Below, in pieces: positions 32,912-41,614 of a stretch of 64,000 nt of DNA. Below the pieces are notes generated by a model. That model was not told the origin of the DNA and searched no databases. It saw nothing but the letters and a program-made list of their open reading frames with translations. A program made the translations under genes and the position numbers. This DNA comes from Bizionia paragorgiae (lineage in GTDB: Bacteria > Bacteroidota > Bacteroidia > Flavobacteriales > Flavobacteriaceae), in assembly GCF_900107625.1 (NCBI RefSeq), contig NZ_FNQK01000005.1, positions 62,001 through 126,000 on the forward strand, given 5' to 3'. Position 1 is the first letter of the stretch. Every line of letters begins with the position of its first letter.

Positions 32912-35308
32912 TTAAGCCGGTTTAGCGTATTTTTTACGTCTTAAATAATAGAATAAAACGCCGAAAACACCTAGTAGCACTAGTGGTAATGCAATATTTA
33001 TAATCTGCCATTTTGTTTTTTCATCAGCTATTTTATGCTGATCTAAAAAGGCAACTTTTACTTCCTTCGATCTAATGTTTATAAGTCCGTCGTCGTCCAA
33101 CAGGTAATTTACGGCATTTAATAAGAATTCTTTATTTCCGTAGCTTTCTTTAGTCCATTTATCAAAGCCTAAACTCAAGGGACCATTTCTGTTAATATCA
33201 TTCTTAATCACATCACCATCGGCAATAACTATCATTTTAGTCGGCGAACTATTATCTTTAGTTTCTAAAAGATCAAGAGGTTTAACACGGTTGTGATAAA
33301 CCGAAGTAAACTCACCTTCTAAAAGCACGGCAAGGTTTTGTGCTTCTTTATTAAACAGCTCGGAATCCGGTTCTTGTAAAGCAAACGACAAGCTAATCTC
33401 CATTGGTGTCCCCTCAAGTCGTGCCGGAGCATCAGACTTTAAAAGTATCGTTTTAGAAATGTCATTTTTTAATGTGTCTATCTGATTGGCAAAATCAAAT
33501 TTCACCAAATTGATATTGTTAGAAATCGGGTGGTTAGTTGCGCTAATACCCAGCGGTGAATACGGCCAATTAAAAAGCTGAATTCTCGTGCTTTCATTCT
33601 CGCCACTCTCTAAGGCTATGCGTCCGATATTCTGACTTTTAACACTGGTTAATAAGGGATTGATGCGCACACCGTATTTAAAGAAGAAATCGGTTAAATT
33701 TAAATCGCGTGGTATCGCTACATTTTTTCCTTCAGGGTTAAATAAACTATCCTTTTCCATCGCAATAGCATCAATAAGCCACAAGCTCTTTCCGCCCTGC
33801 ATGGTGTATTGGTCTAAAACAAATTTCTCTTGCTCGCTAAACGCCTCTGTAGGTTTTGCTGCAATGATTAAATCGTAATCATTAAGGGCTGATGCTGTTT
33901 TTTGCGGACTCACAGCAACGCTGTCTAAGGTAAAAGGAGCTATATAATAGTAGTCGCGTAAAGTGGTTACAAAATCGGCGATATATTGATTAGGCATTTC
34001 TCCGTTGCCTTTTAAAACCGCCACTTTGCGTTTTTTAGGGTGGATAAGCTTACCCAAACCATCGGCAATAGCATATTCTAAATGCTGTACCGAATTGGTA
34101 ACCAGTTCTTGCTGGTCGGCATTAACCTTGTATTTAACTAAGCCTATTTTTACGGTTTCACCATTGTAACTCGCTAATGCCCAAGGGAAAATTATAGCCT
34201 GCGATTGCTTGCCGTTTTCTTGAACGTTGACTTGCATAGGGGTTAACCCGCGAGCGTTTAATTGCTCGATATTGCGATCTCGAGTGGCATCATCTTCAAT
34301 AGGGTCTAAAAACTTAAACGAAATATTACTGTTATAAGCAGAGAACTCTTCTAATAACTGGCGTGTTTCCGACTGTAAGCGTCGAAATTCAGAAGGAAAC
34401 CCTTCGCCTTCCAAAAACACGTCAATAACAATAGGCGAATCGGCGTCTTTTACAATATTTAATGTGGCATCGCTAAGTGTATAACGTTTGTCTGATGTTA
34501 AATCAAAACGACTATAAACCGATGTGCTTATCGCATTCAAAACAAAGATAGTAGCAGGAACAATGGCTAGCATAGACCATTTTATGGCTTTCGATGCTTC
34601 ACTATTGACGCGTTTTACGGTGAAAAATAAAAACAGAACGGTCACACTTAAAAAGTAAATGATATCGCGTGTGTCAAGGACACCGCGGCTCATACTTTTA
34701 TAATGCGAACTCATGCCTAACTGATCGATAAAACGACTTGATGTCATATCGGCAATTCCCTCAAAACCGATATAAAAGAAAAAACATAAAAAGACCGCGC
34801 TTATAAAAGCTACAATTTGATTGTCACTTAAAGTGGAGGCAAACAAACCAATAGCCGTGTAAGCAGCAACTAAAAAAAGGAGTCCGAAATACGACCCTAA
34901 GGTGCTTCCCATATCTAAATTCCCCACAGGTTTACCCAATTGGTATACCGTAAGCACGTAAAGTAGGGTAGGGATTAGCGCTAGTACTATAAGTACAACA
35001 GCACCAAAATATTTACCCAATACGATTTGTAAATGAGAGATAGGCTTGGTAAGAAGCAGCTCTAAAGTACCTTGTTTTTTCTCATCGCTAAAACTGCGCA
35101 TGGTAACAGCAGGGATTAGAAATACAAGAATCCATGGTGCTAATAGGAAAAACGAAGATAAATCGGCAAAACCATAGTTTAAAATATTAAACTCCCCTTT
35201 AAACAGCCATAAAAACAGACCGTTTAGTAATAAAAATAGAGCAATTACCAAATACCCAATTGGCGATGCGAAAAAGGATTGTATTTCTTTTTTTAATATA
35301 GCAAACAT
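32912..35308 (-). CDS. Fused gliding-motility ABC transporter GldF-GldG
   Basis: Residues 1 to about 237 match GldF, an ABC-2 permease: MFAILKKEIQSFFASPIGYL, AVTMRSFSDEKKQGTLELLLTKP, then about six hydrophobic spans ending FLFFTVKRVNSE. Residues from about 242 on match GldG: a membrane span (WSMLAIVPATIFVLNAIS), RFDLTSDKRYTLSDATLNI, a long periplasmic domain with an HPKKRKVAVLKGNGEMP block, and a last span (IINIALPLVLLGVFGVLFYY) before RRKKYAKPA. In Flavobacterium these are separate proteins of about 240 and 560 residues; here one frame of 798 residues covers both. GldA, the ATPase partner, is not in the window. The transporter is needed for gliding in several flavobacteria. Confidence 0.88.
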   Translation of the reverse strand: MFAILKKEIQSFFASPIGYLVIALFLLLNGLFLWLFKGEFNILNYGFADLSSFFLLAPWILVFLIPAVTMRSFSDEKKQGTLELLLTKPISHLQIVLGKYFGAVVLIVLALIPTLLYVLTVYQLGKPVGNLDMGSTLGSYFGLLFLVAAYTAIGLFASTLSDNQIVAFISAVFLCFFFYIGFEGIADMTSSRFIDQLGMSSHYKSMSRGVLDTRDIIYFLSVTVLFLFFTVKRVNSEASKAIKWSMLAIVPATIFVLNAISTSVYSRFDLTSDKRYTLSDATLNIVKDADSPIVIDVFLEGEGFPSEFRRLQSETRQLLEEFSAYNSNISFKFLDPIEDDATRDRNIEQLNARGLTPMQVNVQENGKQSQAIIFPWALASYNGETVKIGLVKYKVNADQQELVTNSVQHLEYAIADGLGKLIHPKKRKVAVLKGNGEMPNQYIADFVTTLRDYYYIAPFTLDSVAVSPQKTASALNDYDLIIAAKPTEAFSEQEKFVLDQYTMQGGKSLWLIDAIAMEKDSLFNPEGKNVAIPRDLNLTDFFFKYGVRINPLLTSVKSQNIGRIALESGENESTRIQLFNWPYSPLGISATNHPISNNINLVKFDFANQIDTLKNDISKTILLKSDAPARLEGTPMEISLSFALQEPDSELFNKEAQNLAVLLEGEFTSVYHNRVKPLDLLETKDNSSPTKMIVIADGDVIKNDINRNGPLSLGFDKWTKESYGNKEFLLNAVNYLLDDDGLINIRSKEVKVAFLDQHKIADEKTKWQIINIALPLVLLGVFGVLFYYLRRKKYAKPA

Positions 35309-35374
35309 AATGGTTTGTTTAAATTATTAGGGCGCTGCATAATCTTAGCAGCACCTATTTTATATCCCTTGTTA

Positions 35375-35683
35375 TTAGGTTAAAGACGCAAGTTTATCCA
35401 CACTCCACGCTTCTGGTTTATCACAAAAAAGCGGTTTGGTTTCTGCCCAAACACTTTTAAAAAGCTCCGAATGACGGTAATTTTCTAAATCGGCTTCCGA
35501 CGACCAATAACTATACGTAAAAAAAACGTTTGTATTGTTTTTATCACGGTAAAGCTCTAAAAAATTACAACCTTCAAAACCGCGAATGCGTTCTTTTACC
35601 TTTTCAAAATTAGATAAAAATAAAGGAATATGTTCTTCAGCAAAAGTTAATTTTACTATGCGTACTAAGTCGGTAGTTATCAT
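35375..35683 (-). CDS. Antibiotic biosynthesis monooxygenase-like (ABM) domain protein
   Basis: The 102-residue protein is a dimeric alpha-beta barrel of the ABM family, with LVRIVKLTFAEEHIPLFLSNFEKVKERIRGFEGCNFLELYRD and a VFFTYSYWSSEADLENYRHSELFK repeat-like segment. Members include quinol monooxygenases and heme-degrading or signalling proteins, so the reaction is not defined. Its start overlaps the stop of the SAM hydrolase gene by 4 bases, which shows translational coupling. It lies 66 bases before the GldF-GldG gene. Cytoplasmic. Confidence 0.82.
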   Translation of the reverse strand: MITTDLVRIVKLTFAEEHIPLFLSNFEKVKERIRGFEGCNFLELYRDKNNTNVFFTYSYWSSEADLENYRHSELFKSVWAETKPLFCDKPEAWSVDKLASLT

Positions 35684-36519
35684 AAGGTTTTAATAAAATT
35701 TACAGTTACAGTATCTCGTAGTTTTAAGCCCATTAATGTACTCGCCCCACCAACAGTAACCGTGTTGCTTTTATACATCGCGATTTCCAAATAATCCGAA
35801 GAGTTAAAAACCACCAAGGGGCGGCCTTCGTCATTACGTTCGTTTTCGGGGATATCAAAATTAACCACATCGGAGTATTTTGAATATATTGTTTTTAGCT
35901 TATGGTTTCTTGCCGAAATTATAAACTGTCGCCCTTTACAAAGCGATTCAAAAAAGGACTTTTTAATATTTGTAATCACATTACCGTAATTATCAATATA
36001 GATAATACTACCTATTATTTGAGACTCATCTTCGTTAACAATAGGTTTTATATTGGTAATCGGTTTTATACGGTCTATACGTTTTCCTACCACGTCTAAA
36101 GTCCCACCGCGAGCTATATGGCAAGCCACTTTTACAAAAACATCTAAAACAGGAAAACTCGATTCAAAACGATCATGGATGTTAATTTCTACAATCTGCT
36201 CGGGAGCGATTTCGGCACAAATCATACTCATAATCCCGTTGTTAGCACAAATAAAATAATGATCGTCTAACTTTATAGCAATGTGTTTATTTTCAATATT
36301 AAGCTCAGAATCAATTCCGATAATATGAATCGTTCCTTTAGGAAAACTACTGTAAGCACTCTGAATAATATACGCGGCCTCCGGCACACTAAATGGCGCT
36401 ACAGAATGTGAGATATCAACAACTGTAACCTCGGGTAATTCGCTATAAATAGCTCCTTTTACCGCGCCAGAAGAGTGATCTTTCTCTCCAAAGTCTGTTG
36501 TTAAAGTAATAATTGCCAT
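35680..36519 (-). CDS. SAM hydroxide adenosyltransferase (DUF62)
   Basis: The 279-residue protein matches the DUF62/SAM hydrolase family, which splits S-adenosylmethionine into adenosine and methionine. Typical parts are MAIITLTTDFGEKDHSSGAVKG, VVDISHSVAPFSVPEAAYIIQSAY, FPKGTIHIIGIDSE and FICANNGIMSMIC in the N-terminal domain, and IDNYGNVITNI in the C-terminal domain. A D-x-H-type set (D9 region and H16) coordinates the hydroxide in related enzymes. It is divergent from phoH across a short promoter region and overlaps the ABM gene by 4 bases. The purpose of SAM cleavage in the cell is not known. Confidence 0.9.
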   Translation of the reverse strand: MAIITLTTDFGEKDHSSGAVKGAIYSELPEVTVVDISHSVAPFSVPEAAYIIQSAYSSFPKGTIHIIGIDSELNIENKHIAIKLDDHYFICANNGIMSMICAEIAPEQIVEINIHDRFESSFPVLDVFVKVACHIARGGTLDVVGKRIDRIKPITNIKPIVNEDESQIIGSIIYIDNYGNVITNIKKSFFESLCKGRQFIISARNHKLKTIYSKYSDVVNFDIPENERNDEGRPLVVFNSSDYLEIAMYKSNTVTVGGASTLMGLKLRDTVTVNFIKTL

Positions 36520-36565
36520 CGTTTAATTGTTGATATTTTTTTAGATTAATGACCACAAAATTGTG

Positions 36566-36600
36566 TAAGTTTGTTAAGCTAGTTTTCGACAACAAAACTA
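36566..36600. promoter_or_regulatory. Divergent promoter elements between the DUF62 gene and phoH
   Basis: TAAGTTTG at 36566-36573 points to phoH. CAAAACTA at 36593-36600, which reads TAGTTTTG on the minus strand, points to the SAM hydrolase. Both fit TAnnTTTG exactly, so the two promoters face each other's genes and overlap. No -33 elements are obvious. Confidence 0.42.
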
Positions 36601-36640
36601 ATAAAACTTAATAGATTAATTTAATTAAATCGTCTCGCTT

Positions 36641-37594
36641 TTGAATGAAATTATAATAGAACTTGAAGAAGTTACACCAAGAGATTTTTTTGGAGATAGT
36701 AACGCGAATATCGAACTTTTAAAAAAGTACTTTCCCAAACTTAAAATTGTTGCTCGCGGGAGCAAATTAAAGGCGTATGGCGACGAGGAACTCTTACAAG
36801 AATTCGACAAGCGCATTACAATGCTTATAAAGCATTTTGCTAAGTACAATAAGCTAGACGAAAATGTTATCGAGCGCGTTCTAACCAGTAATTCTAGCGA
36901 CGATTATAAAACCTCCGATAAAAGTGGTGAAGTTTTAGTGCATGGCGTTGGTGGAAAATTAATAAAAGCACAAACAGCAAACCAACGTAAATTGGTAGAG
37001 CTTATGCGTAAAAACGATATGGTTTTTGCTATCGGCCCTGCAGGAACAGGAAAAACGTATACTGGTGTCGCTCTCGCTGTTCAAGCGCTAAAAAATAAAG
37101 AAGTCAAACGTATTATCTTAACACGCCCCGCAGTAGAAGCAGGCGAGAATTTAGGGTTTTTACCAGGAGATTTAAAAGAGAAATTAGATCCTTATATGCA
37201 ACCCTTGTACGATGCGTTACGCGATATGATTCCTGCCGAAAAGTTAGAAAACTATATCGAAAATGGAACCATACAAATTGCACCCTTAGCGTTTATGCGT
37301 GGTCGTACCTTAGATAATGCTTTTGTAATATTAGACGAAGGGCAAAACACCACCCATAACCAAATGAAAATGTTTTTAACCCGTATGGGTAAGAACGCCA
37401 AGTTTATGTTAACCGGCGATCCCGGGCAAATCGATTTACCGCGACGTACCGTTTCTGGCCTTAAAGAAGCCCTACTAATATTAAAAGATGTAGAAGGTGT
37501 GGGCATGGTTTTCCTAGACGATAAAGATGTGATCCGCCATAAATTAGTTAAGAAAATCATCGCTGCCTACAAGCAAATAGAAAATATAGAATAG
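36641..37594 (+). CDS. phoH: PhoH-family ATPase
   Basis: The 317-residue protein has a KH-like N-terminal region and the PhoH ATPase core: Walker A GPAGTGKT at residues 132-139, TRPAVEAGENLGFLPGDLKEKLDPYMQPLYDAL, Walker B AFVILDEGQN and LTGDPGQIDLPR. The start is a TTG at 36641: an in-frame stop lies at 36626, the next codons contain no ATG, and the protein then begins (M)NEIIIELEE, as PhoH proteins do. PhoH proteins are linked to RNA handling and phosphate or stress responses. Cytoplasmic, transcribed alone. Confidence 0.92.
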   Translation: MNEIIIELEEVTPRDFFGDSNANIELLKKYFPKLKIVARGSKLKAYGDEELLQEFDKRITMLIKHFAKYNKLDENVIERVLTSNSSDDYKTSDKSGEVLVHGVGGKLIKAQTANQRKLVELMRKNDMVFAIGPAGTGKTYTGVALAVQALKNKEVKRIILTRPAVEAGENLGFLPGDLKEKLDPYMQPLYDALRDMIPAEKLENYIENGTIQIAPLAFMRGRTLDNAFVILDEGQNTTHNQMKMFLTRMGKNAKFMLTGDPGQIDLPRRTVSGLKEALLILKDVEGVGMVFLDDKDVIRHKLVKKIIAAYKQIENIE

Positions 37595-37642
37595 TTTTTA
37601 TTAATTAGAAGCTATTTCCTGCTTTCGGCAGTCGCTTTTTTA

Positions 37643-37650
37643 TATTTTTG
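37643..37650 (+). promoter_or_regulatory. Candidate -7 element for purC
   Basis: TATTTTTG fits the Bacteroidota -7 pattern and lies 104 bases before the purC start codon. No -33 TTTG is evident. Confidence 0.35.
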
Positions 37651-37754
37651 CAAAAAATAAAAAAAGAGCTCCAACAAAGCCTCAATCAGGGCTAGGGATT
37701 TCGGTTTTTAAAAGCATAAGTATTTTTACAACACAACAACAGCACAACAATACC

Positions 37755-38711
37755 ATGTCAACTCAAACAATTACAGATTCAAATTTTAATTTTCCGGGAC
37801 AAAAGAGTGTTTATAAAGGAAAAGTAAGAGCCGTTTACAGCTTAGAAAACGATATTTTAGTTATGGTCGCTACCGATAGGTTAAGCGCTTTCGATGTCGT
37901 TATGCCAAAAGGAATTCCTTATAAAGGGCAAATCCTTAATCAGATTGCGACAAAATTTATGGCGCAAACCGAAGATTTAGTGCCTAATTGGTTAATAGCA
38001 ACACCAGATCCTAACGTAGCCGTTGGCCATTTATGTGAACCTTTTAAAGTAGAAATGGTTATTCGTGGATATATGTCAGGGCATGCGGCACGCGAATATA
38101 AAGCCGGAAAAAGAATGCTTTGTGGTGTAGCTATGCCAGAAGGTATGAAAGAAAATGATAAGTTTCCAGAACCTATAATTACACCAGCAACAAAAGCTGA
38201 AATGGGAGATCATGATGAGGATATCTCACGTGAGGACATCATAAAAAAAGGCATTGTTAGCGAAGCTGATTATTTAGTATTAGAAGATTATACGCGTAAG
38301 TTATTTCAACGTGGTACAGAAATCGCCGCTTCTAGAGGTCTGATTTTGGTGGATACCAAATACGAATTCGGAAAAACTAAAGATGGTAAAATCGTACTAA
38401 TCGACGAGATCCATACGCCAGACTCATCGCGTTATTTTTATGCCGACGGGTACCAAGAGCGTCAAGATAAAGGTGAGGCTCAAAAACAACTGTCTAAAGA
38501 GTTTGTTCGTCAGTGGTTAATTGCCAACGATTTTCAAGGTTTAGAAGGACAGTCGGTTCCAGAAATGAGCGATGATTATATCGCAAGCGTATCCGAACGC
38601 TATATCGAACTTTATGAGAATATTATGGGTGAAACTTTTGTGAAAGCCGATGTTTCAAATATTCAAGAGCGTATTCAAAATAATGTAGAAGCGTTTTTAA
38701 AAACACTATAA
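37755..38711 (+). CDS. purC: Phosphoribosylaminoimidazole-succinocarboxamide synthase
   Basis: The 318-residue SAICAR synthase joins aspartate to CAIR with ATP in purine synthesis. Motifs include [12 protein letters not shown] at the nucleotide-binding loop, [41 protein letters not shown], a [16 protein letters not shown] loop and [14 protein letters not shown]. The length is that of the long form common in Bacteroidota and yeast rather than the 240-residue bacterial form. It is a single gene followed by a strong terminator. Cytoplasmic. Confidence 0.97.
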   Translation: MSTQTITDSNFNFPGQKSVYKGKVRAVYSLENDILVMVATDRLSAFDVVMPKGIPYKGQILNQIATKFMAQTEDLVPNWLIATPDPNVAVGHLCEPFKVEMVIRGYMSGHAAREYKAGKRMLCGVAMPEGMKENDKFPEPIITPATKAEMGDHDEDISREDIIKKGIVSEADYLVLEDYTRKLFQRGTEIAASRGLILVDTKYEFGKTKDGKIVLIDEIHTPDSSRYFYADGYQERQDKGEAQKQLSKEFVRQWLIANDFQGLEGQSVPEMSDDYIASVSERYIELYENIMGETFVKADVSNIQERIQNNVEAFLKTL

Positions 38712-38745
38712 GCATAGCTGTTAGTTACAAGCTAACACCAAGTAC

Positions 38746-38780
38746 AAAAAAGACCTTGCCAATGCAAGGTCTTTTTTTTT
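38746..38780 (+). terminator. Terminator between purC and the ClC gene
   Basis: AGACCTTGC (38751-38759) pairs with 38764-38772 around a CAAT loop, with an A run before and a run of T after. It ends purC and faces the convergent ClC gene. Confidence 0.88.
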
Positions 38781-38805
38781 ATATTTAATGTCAACCATGA
38801 AACTA

Positions 38806-40080
38806 TTATGCCTTCTGTTCTTTTAATTGCGATTGGATAAATGGGATTCTAGGGGCTAAGAAATACCCTGTTAAACTGGCAAAAAGAATAGGGATAAAGT
38901 AAGAGAACCCTGTTAGCGTCGCTAATAAAATGGTTGTACTCATAGGCGTTCGCGTTACACAGGCATTAATTCCTGCCATACAACTCACAATGGTTAGGGT
39001 GAGGTTGGTACTCGGAAAAAAGTGATGAATAATAAGTCCTAAGGTGGTACCCACAAAAAATAAGGGGATAATAAATCCACCACGCCACCCTGAGGTTACC
39101 GTTACTGCAATAGCTATAATTTTAAAAACTAAAATAGCGAATAAGGTGGTTAGCGGTAAACTCTGACCGATAAGCTCGTTAATTTCATGGTGTCCAAAGT
39201 ATCGGGTTAACGGTAAATAATAAGCGATAACACCTAAGATAATACCTCCCACAGTGGTTTTTATATAAATAGGAATGGTAAATTTTTCAAATACGGTTTT
39301 AAAGAACTTGGTGCAGTAAATAAATACCCAGCCCATAAACGTTCCTGCTAAAGCAAATAAAACGGCATAGGCAAAATCGAAAACACCTTCATATTCGTAA
39401 GCTGTTAAAGACCATGTTGCTCCTAAGCCCAATTCTATAATAACAGCAAATACCACATAACTAAAACTACTGGCTACTAAAGCAGGAATTATCGCTTTAT
39501 AATATTCTACAGCATGTTTATGGTGGAGAATTTCTAATGAAAACAAACTACCACCCAATGGGGCGCCAAACAAAGCCGTAAATCCCGACGCCATACCAGC
39601 AATACTTAGGGAGCGGAGTTCCTCGCCTTTTAATCGGCATAACTTTCCCAACCAAGTTCCTGTCGAGCCGGTAACCTGTACTAAAGGAGCTTCTGGTCCT
39701 AAACTTCCTCCAGAGGCGACACAAAGTAATGAGGACAGTACCATAGACGGATTGTTTTTAGGGTCTAGCTTTCCCTTGTTGAAGCGGATGTTGTTGACTA
39801 TCAAATGGATTTCTCCAGGATCGCCAATCCAATAAATAATAAGTCCGGCCAACAAACCAGAAATAGTCATGGCAGGAATTACTTGCCAACCGTCAAAAAA
39901 AGCAATTTTATGAGTTAGGAATTCTAAAATTATCCAATAGGTACTAGCTATTAATCCGCCAACAATACCTAAAAGAGCCCATAAAAAAAAAGTTCTGCTA
40001 AATACAAAAGGATTAAACCTGATGGGTTTATCTAAAATATTTAGCGTGGTGACCAGTTGTTTTTTGCGTTTTAGCTTCAC
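38806..40080 (-). CDS. ClC-family chloride channel or transporter
   Basis: The 424-residue membrane protein has about ten hydrophobic segments and the ClC selectivity elements, including GGSLGPEAPLVQVTGSTGTWLG with the gating glutamate of the GxxGPE block, SGFTALFGAPLGGSLFSLEIL, and TSGWRGGFIIPLFFVGTTLG. No CBS domains follow, so it is a compact form. It would move chloride or fluoride-like anions, possibly in exchange for protons, across the inner membrane. It is divergent from the AGCS symporter gene. Confidence 0.92.
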   Translation of the reverse strand: MKLKRKKQLVTTLNILDKPIRFNPFVFSRTFFLWALLGIVGGLIASTYWIILEFLTHKIAFFDGWQVIPAMTISGLLAGLIIYWIGDPGEIHLIVNNIRFNKGKLDPKNNPSMVLSSLLCVASGGSLGPEAPLVQVTGSTGTWLGKLCRLKGEELRSLSIAGMASGFTALFGAPLGGSLFSLEILHHKHAVEYYKAIIPALVASSFSYVVFAVIIELGLGATWSLTAYEYEGVFDFAYAVLFALAGTFMGWVFIYCTKFFKTVFEKFTIPIYIKTTVGGIILGVIAYYLPLTRYFGHHEINELIGQSLPLTTLFAILVFKIIAIAVTVTSGWRGGFIIPLFFVGTTLGLIIHHFFPSTNLTLTIVSCMAGINACVTRTPMSTTILLATLTGFSYFIPILFASLTGYFLAPRIPFIQSQLKEQKA

Positions 40081-40163
40081 AAATGTGTTGTTTTAATGTG
40101 TATTAATACCGTGTTAAATTTTGGTATACGGTAGTAAAGTTATTCAGTTTTAATACATTTATG

Positions 40164-40195
40164 CAAACTTACTTTATCACATTTAAATTATGCAA
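40164..40195 (-). promoter_or_regulatory. Promoter for the ClC gene, overlapping the AGCS start
   Basis: On the minus strand, TTG (plus 40193-40195), 21 bases, then TAAGTTTG (plus 40164-40171) fits the Bacteroidota consensus. The -33 part overlaps the first codons of the AGCS gene. Confidence 0.45.
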
Positions 40196-41566
40196 TTAAT
40201 TAACGACTTTGTAGAGCGCTTTGCTTCATTTGTTTGGGGCTTGCCATTATTAATACTGTTAATCGGTGGCGGACTTTACTTACTCATACTATCACGTTTT
40301 TTACCTTTTCGTTATTTAGGACACGCCATTCAGGTGGTGATAGGTAAATATGATAATGCTAATGATCCGGGAGATATTAATCACTTTCAAGCGCTAACTA
40401 CTGCCTTGTCGTCCACCATAGGAATGGGTAATATTGCTGGTGTGGCCGTAGCCATTTCTATTGGAGGTCCAGGAGCAGTCTTTTGGATGTGGGTAAGTGC
40501 CGTGATTGGTATGTCCACAAAATTCTTCACCTCTAGTTTAGCGGTTATGTATCGCGGAAAGGATAGCAATGGCGATATCCAAGGTGGTCCTATGTATTTT
40601 ATTACCGAGGGATTAGGAAAACGCTGGAAGCCTTTAGCCGTATTTTTTAGTTTATGTGCCTTGGTAGGTGCCCTACCTGTATTTAATGTCAACCAATTAA
40701 CGCAAGCCATAAACAGTATTTTACTAACACCAAACGGAGTCGTCGTATCCACATCTACAAATTTAATAGTAGCAGCGGTTTTAGTGGGTATTACAGCAAT
40801 CGTTATTTTAGGGGGAATTAGTAGAATTGGAAAGGTCGCTTCGAAATTGGTACCGGCTATGGTAGTCTTATATTTTGTGTTAATCATCTGTATACTAGTT
40901 ATACATAGTGACGTGGTGCCTAGCTATTTTAAACTTATTTTTACCGATGCTTTTGCTGCCAATTCGTATACAGGCGATCGCTTTTTGGGCGGATTAACAG
41001 GGGGACTGATTTTATTGGGTATCCGTCGTGGAGCTTTTAGTAATGAAGCGGGGATTGGTATGGCGCCTATGGCCCACGGGGCAGCTAAAACCTCCGAGCC
41101 TATTCGTGAAGGTTTGGTAGCGATGCTAGGGCCAGCGATAGACACCCTTATTGTTTGTACCCTAACAGCTATGGCTATTTTAGTTACCGGAGTGTGGCAA
41201 ACCTCCGATGCGAACGGTGTGTCTTTAACCGCTACAGCATTTAATTCTGCCATACCAACCTATGGGAATTATTTGTTGCTACTTTGTATTGTGGTGTTTA
41301 GTGTGTCGTCGTTATTTTCATATTCTTACTACGGTACCAAATGCATGTCTTTTTTGTTCGGTGCTCACAATAAACATTATTATAATTATATTTATATTCT
41401 AAGTATTGTATTAGGAGCAACAACGTCTTTAGGGCTAATTATAAATTTAATTGACGGGTTTTTCGCTTTAATGGCGATTCCAACCATGCTAGCTACTATT
41501 TTACTAGCGCCAAAAGTCCTTAAAGAGGCCAAACGCTATTTTAATGCTATGAAATCAAAAGCTTAA
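40190..41566 (+). CDS. Sodium:alanine/glycine symporter (AGCS family)
   Basis: The 458-residue protein has about eleven hydrophobic spans. It has the AGCS signature blocks: HFQALTTALSSTIGMGNIAGVAVAISIGGPGAVFWMWVSAVIGM, GGPMYFITEGLG, and IRRGAFSNEAGIGMAPMAHGAAKTSEPIREGL, the last carrying the family fingerprint. These carriers import alanine or glycine with sodium. The gene is followed after 48 bases by acs in the same direction. Inner membrane location. Confidence 0.95.
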   Translation: MQLINDFVERFASFVWGLPLLILLIGGGLYLLILSRFLPFRYLGHAIQVVIGKYDNANDPGDINHFQALTTALSSTIGMGNIAGVAVAISIGGPGAVFWMWVSAVIGMSTKFFTSSLAVMYRGKDSNGDIQGGPMYFITEGLGKRWKPLAVFFSLCALVGALPVFNVNQLTQAINSILLTPNGVVVSTSTNLIVAAVLVGITAIVILGGISRIGKVASKLVPAMVVLYFVLIICILVIHSDVVPSYFKLIFTDAFAANSYTGDRFLGGLTGGLILLGIRRGAFSNEAGIGMAPMAHGAAKTSEPIREGLVAMLGPAIDTLIVCTLTAMAILVTGVWQTSDANGVSLTATAFNSAIPTYGNYLLLLCIVVFSVSSLFSYSYYGTKCMSFLFGAHNKHYYNYIYILSIVLGATTSLGLIINLIDGFFALMAIPTMLATILLAPKVLKEAKRYFNAMKSKA

Positions 41567-41614
41567 GTACTGATGCAATACACAAAATGAGATTAAACCT
41601 ATATACTAACAATT

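Noticed and set aside
40387-41253. Two long antisense frames in the AGCS gene
   Set aside because: They mirror a highly hydrophobic gene and carry no family motif; typical shadows.
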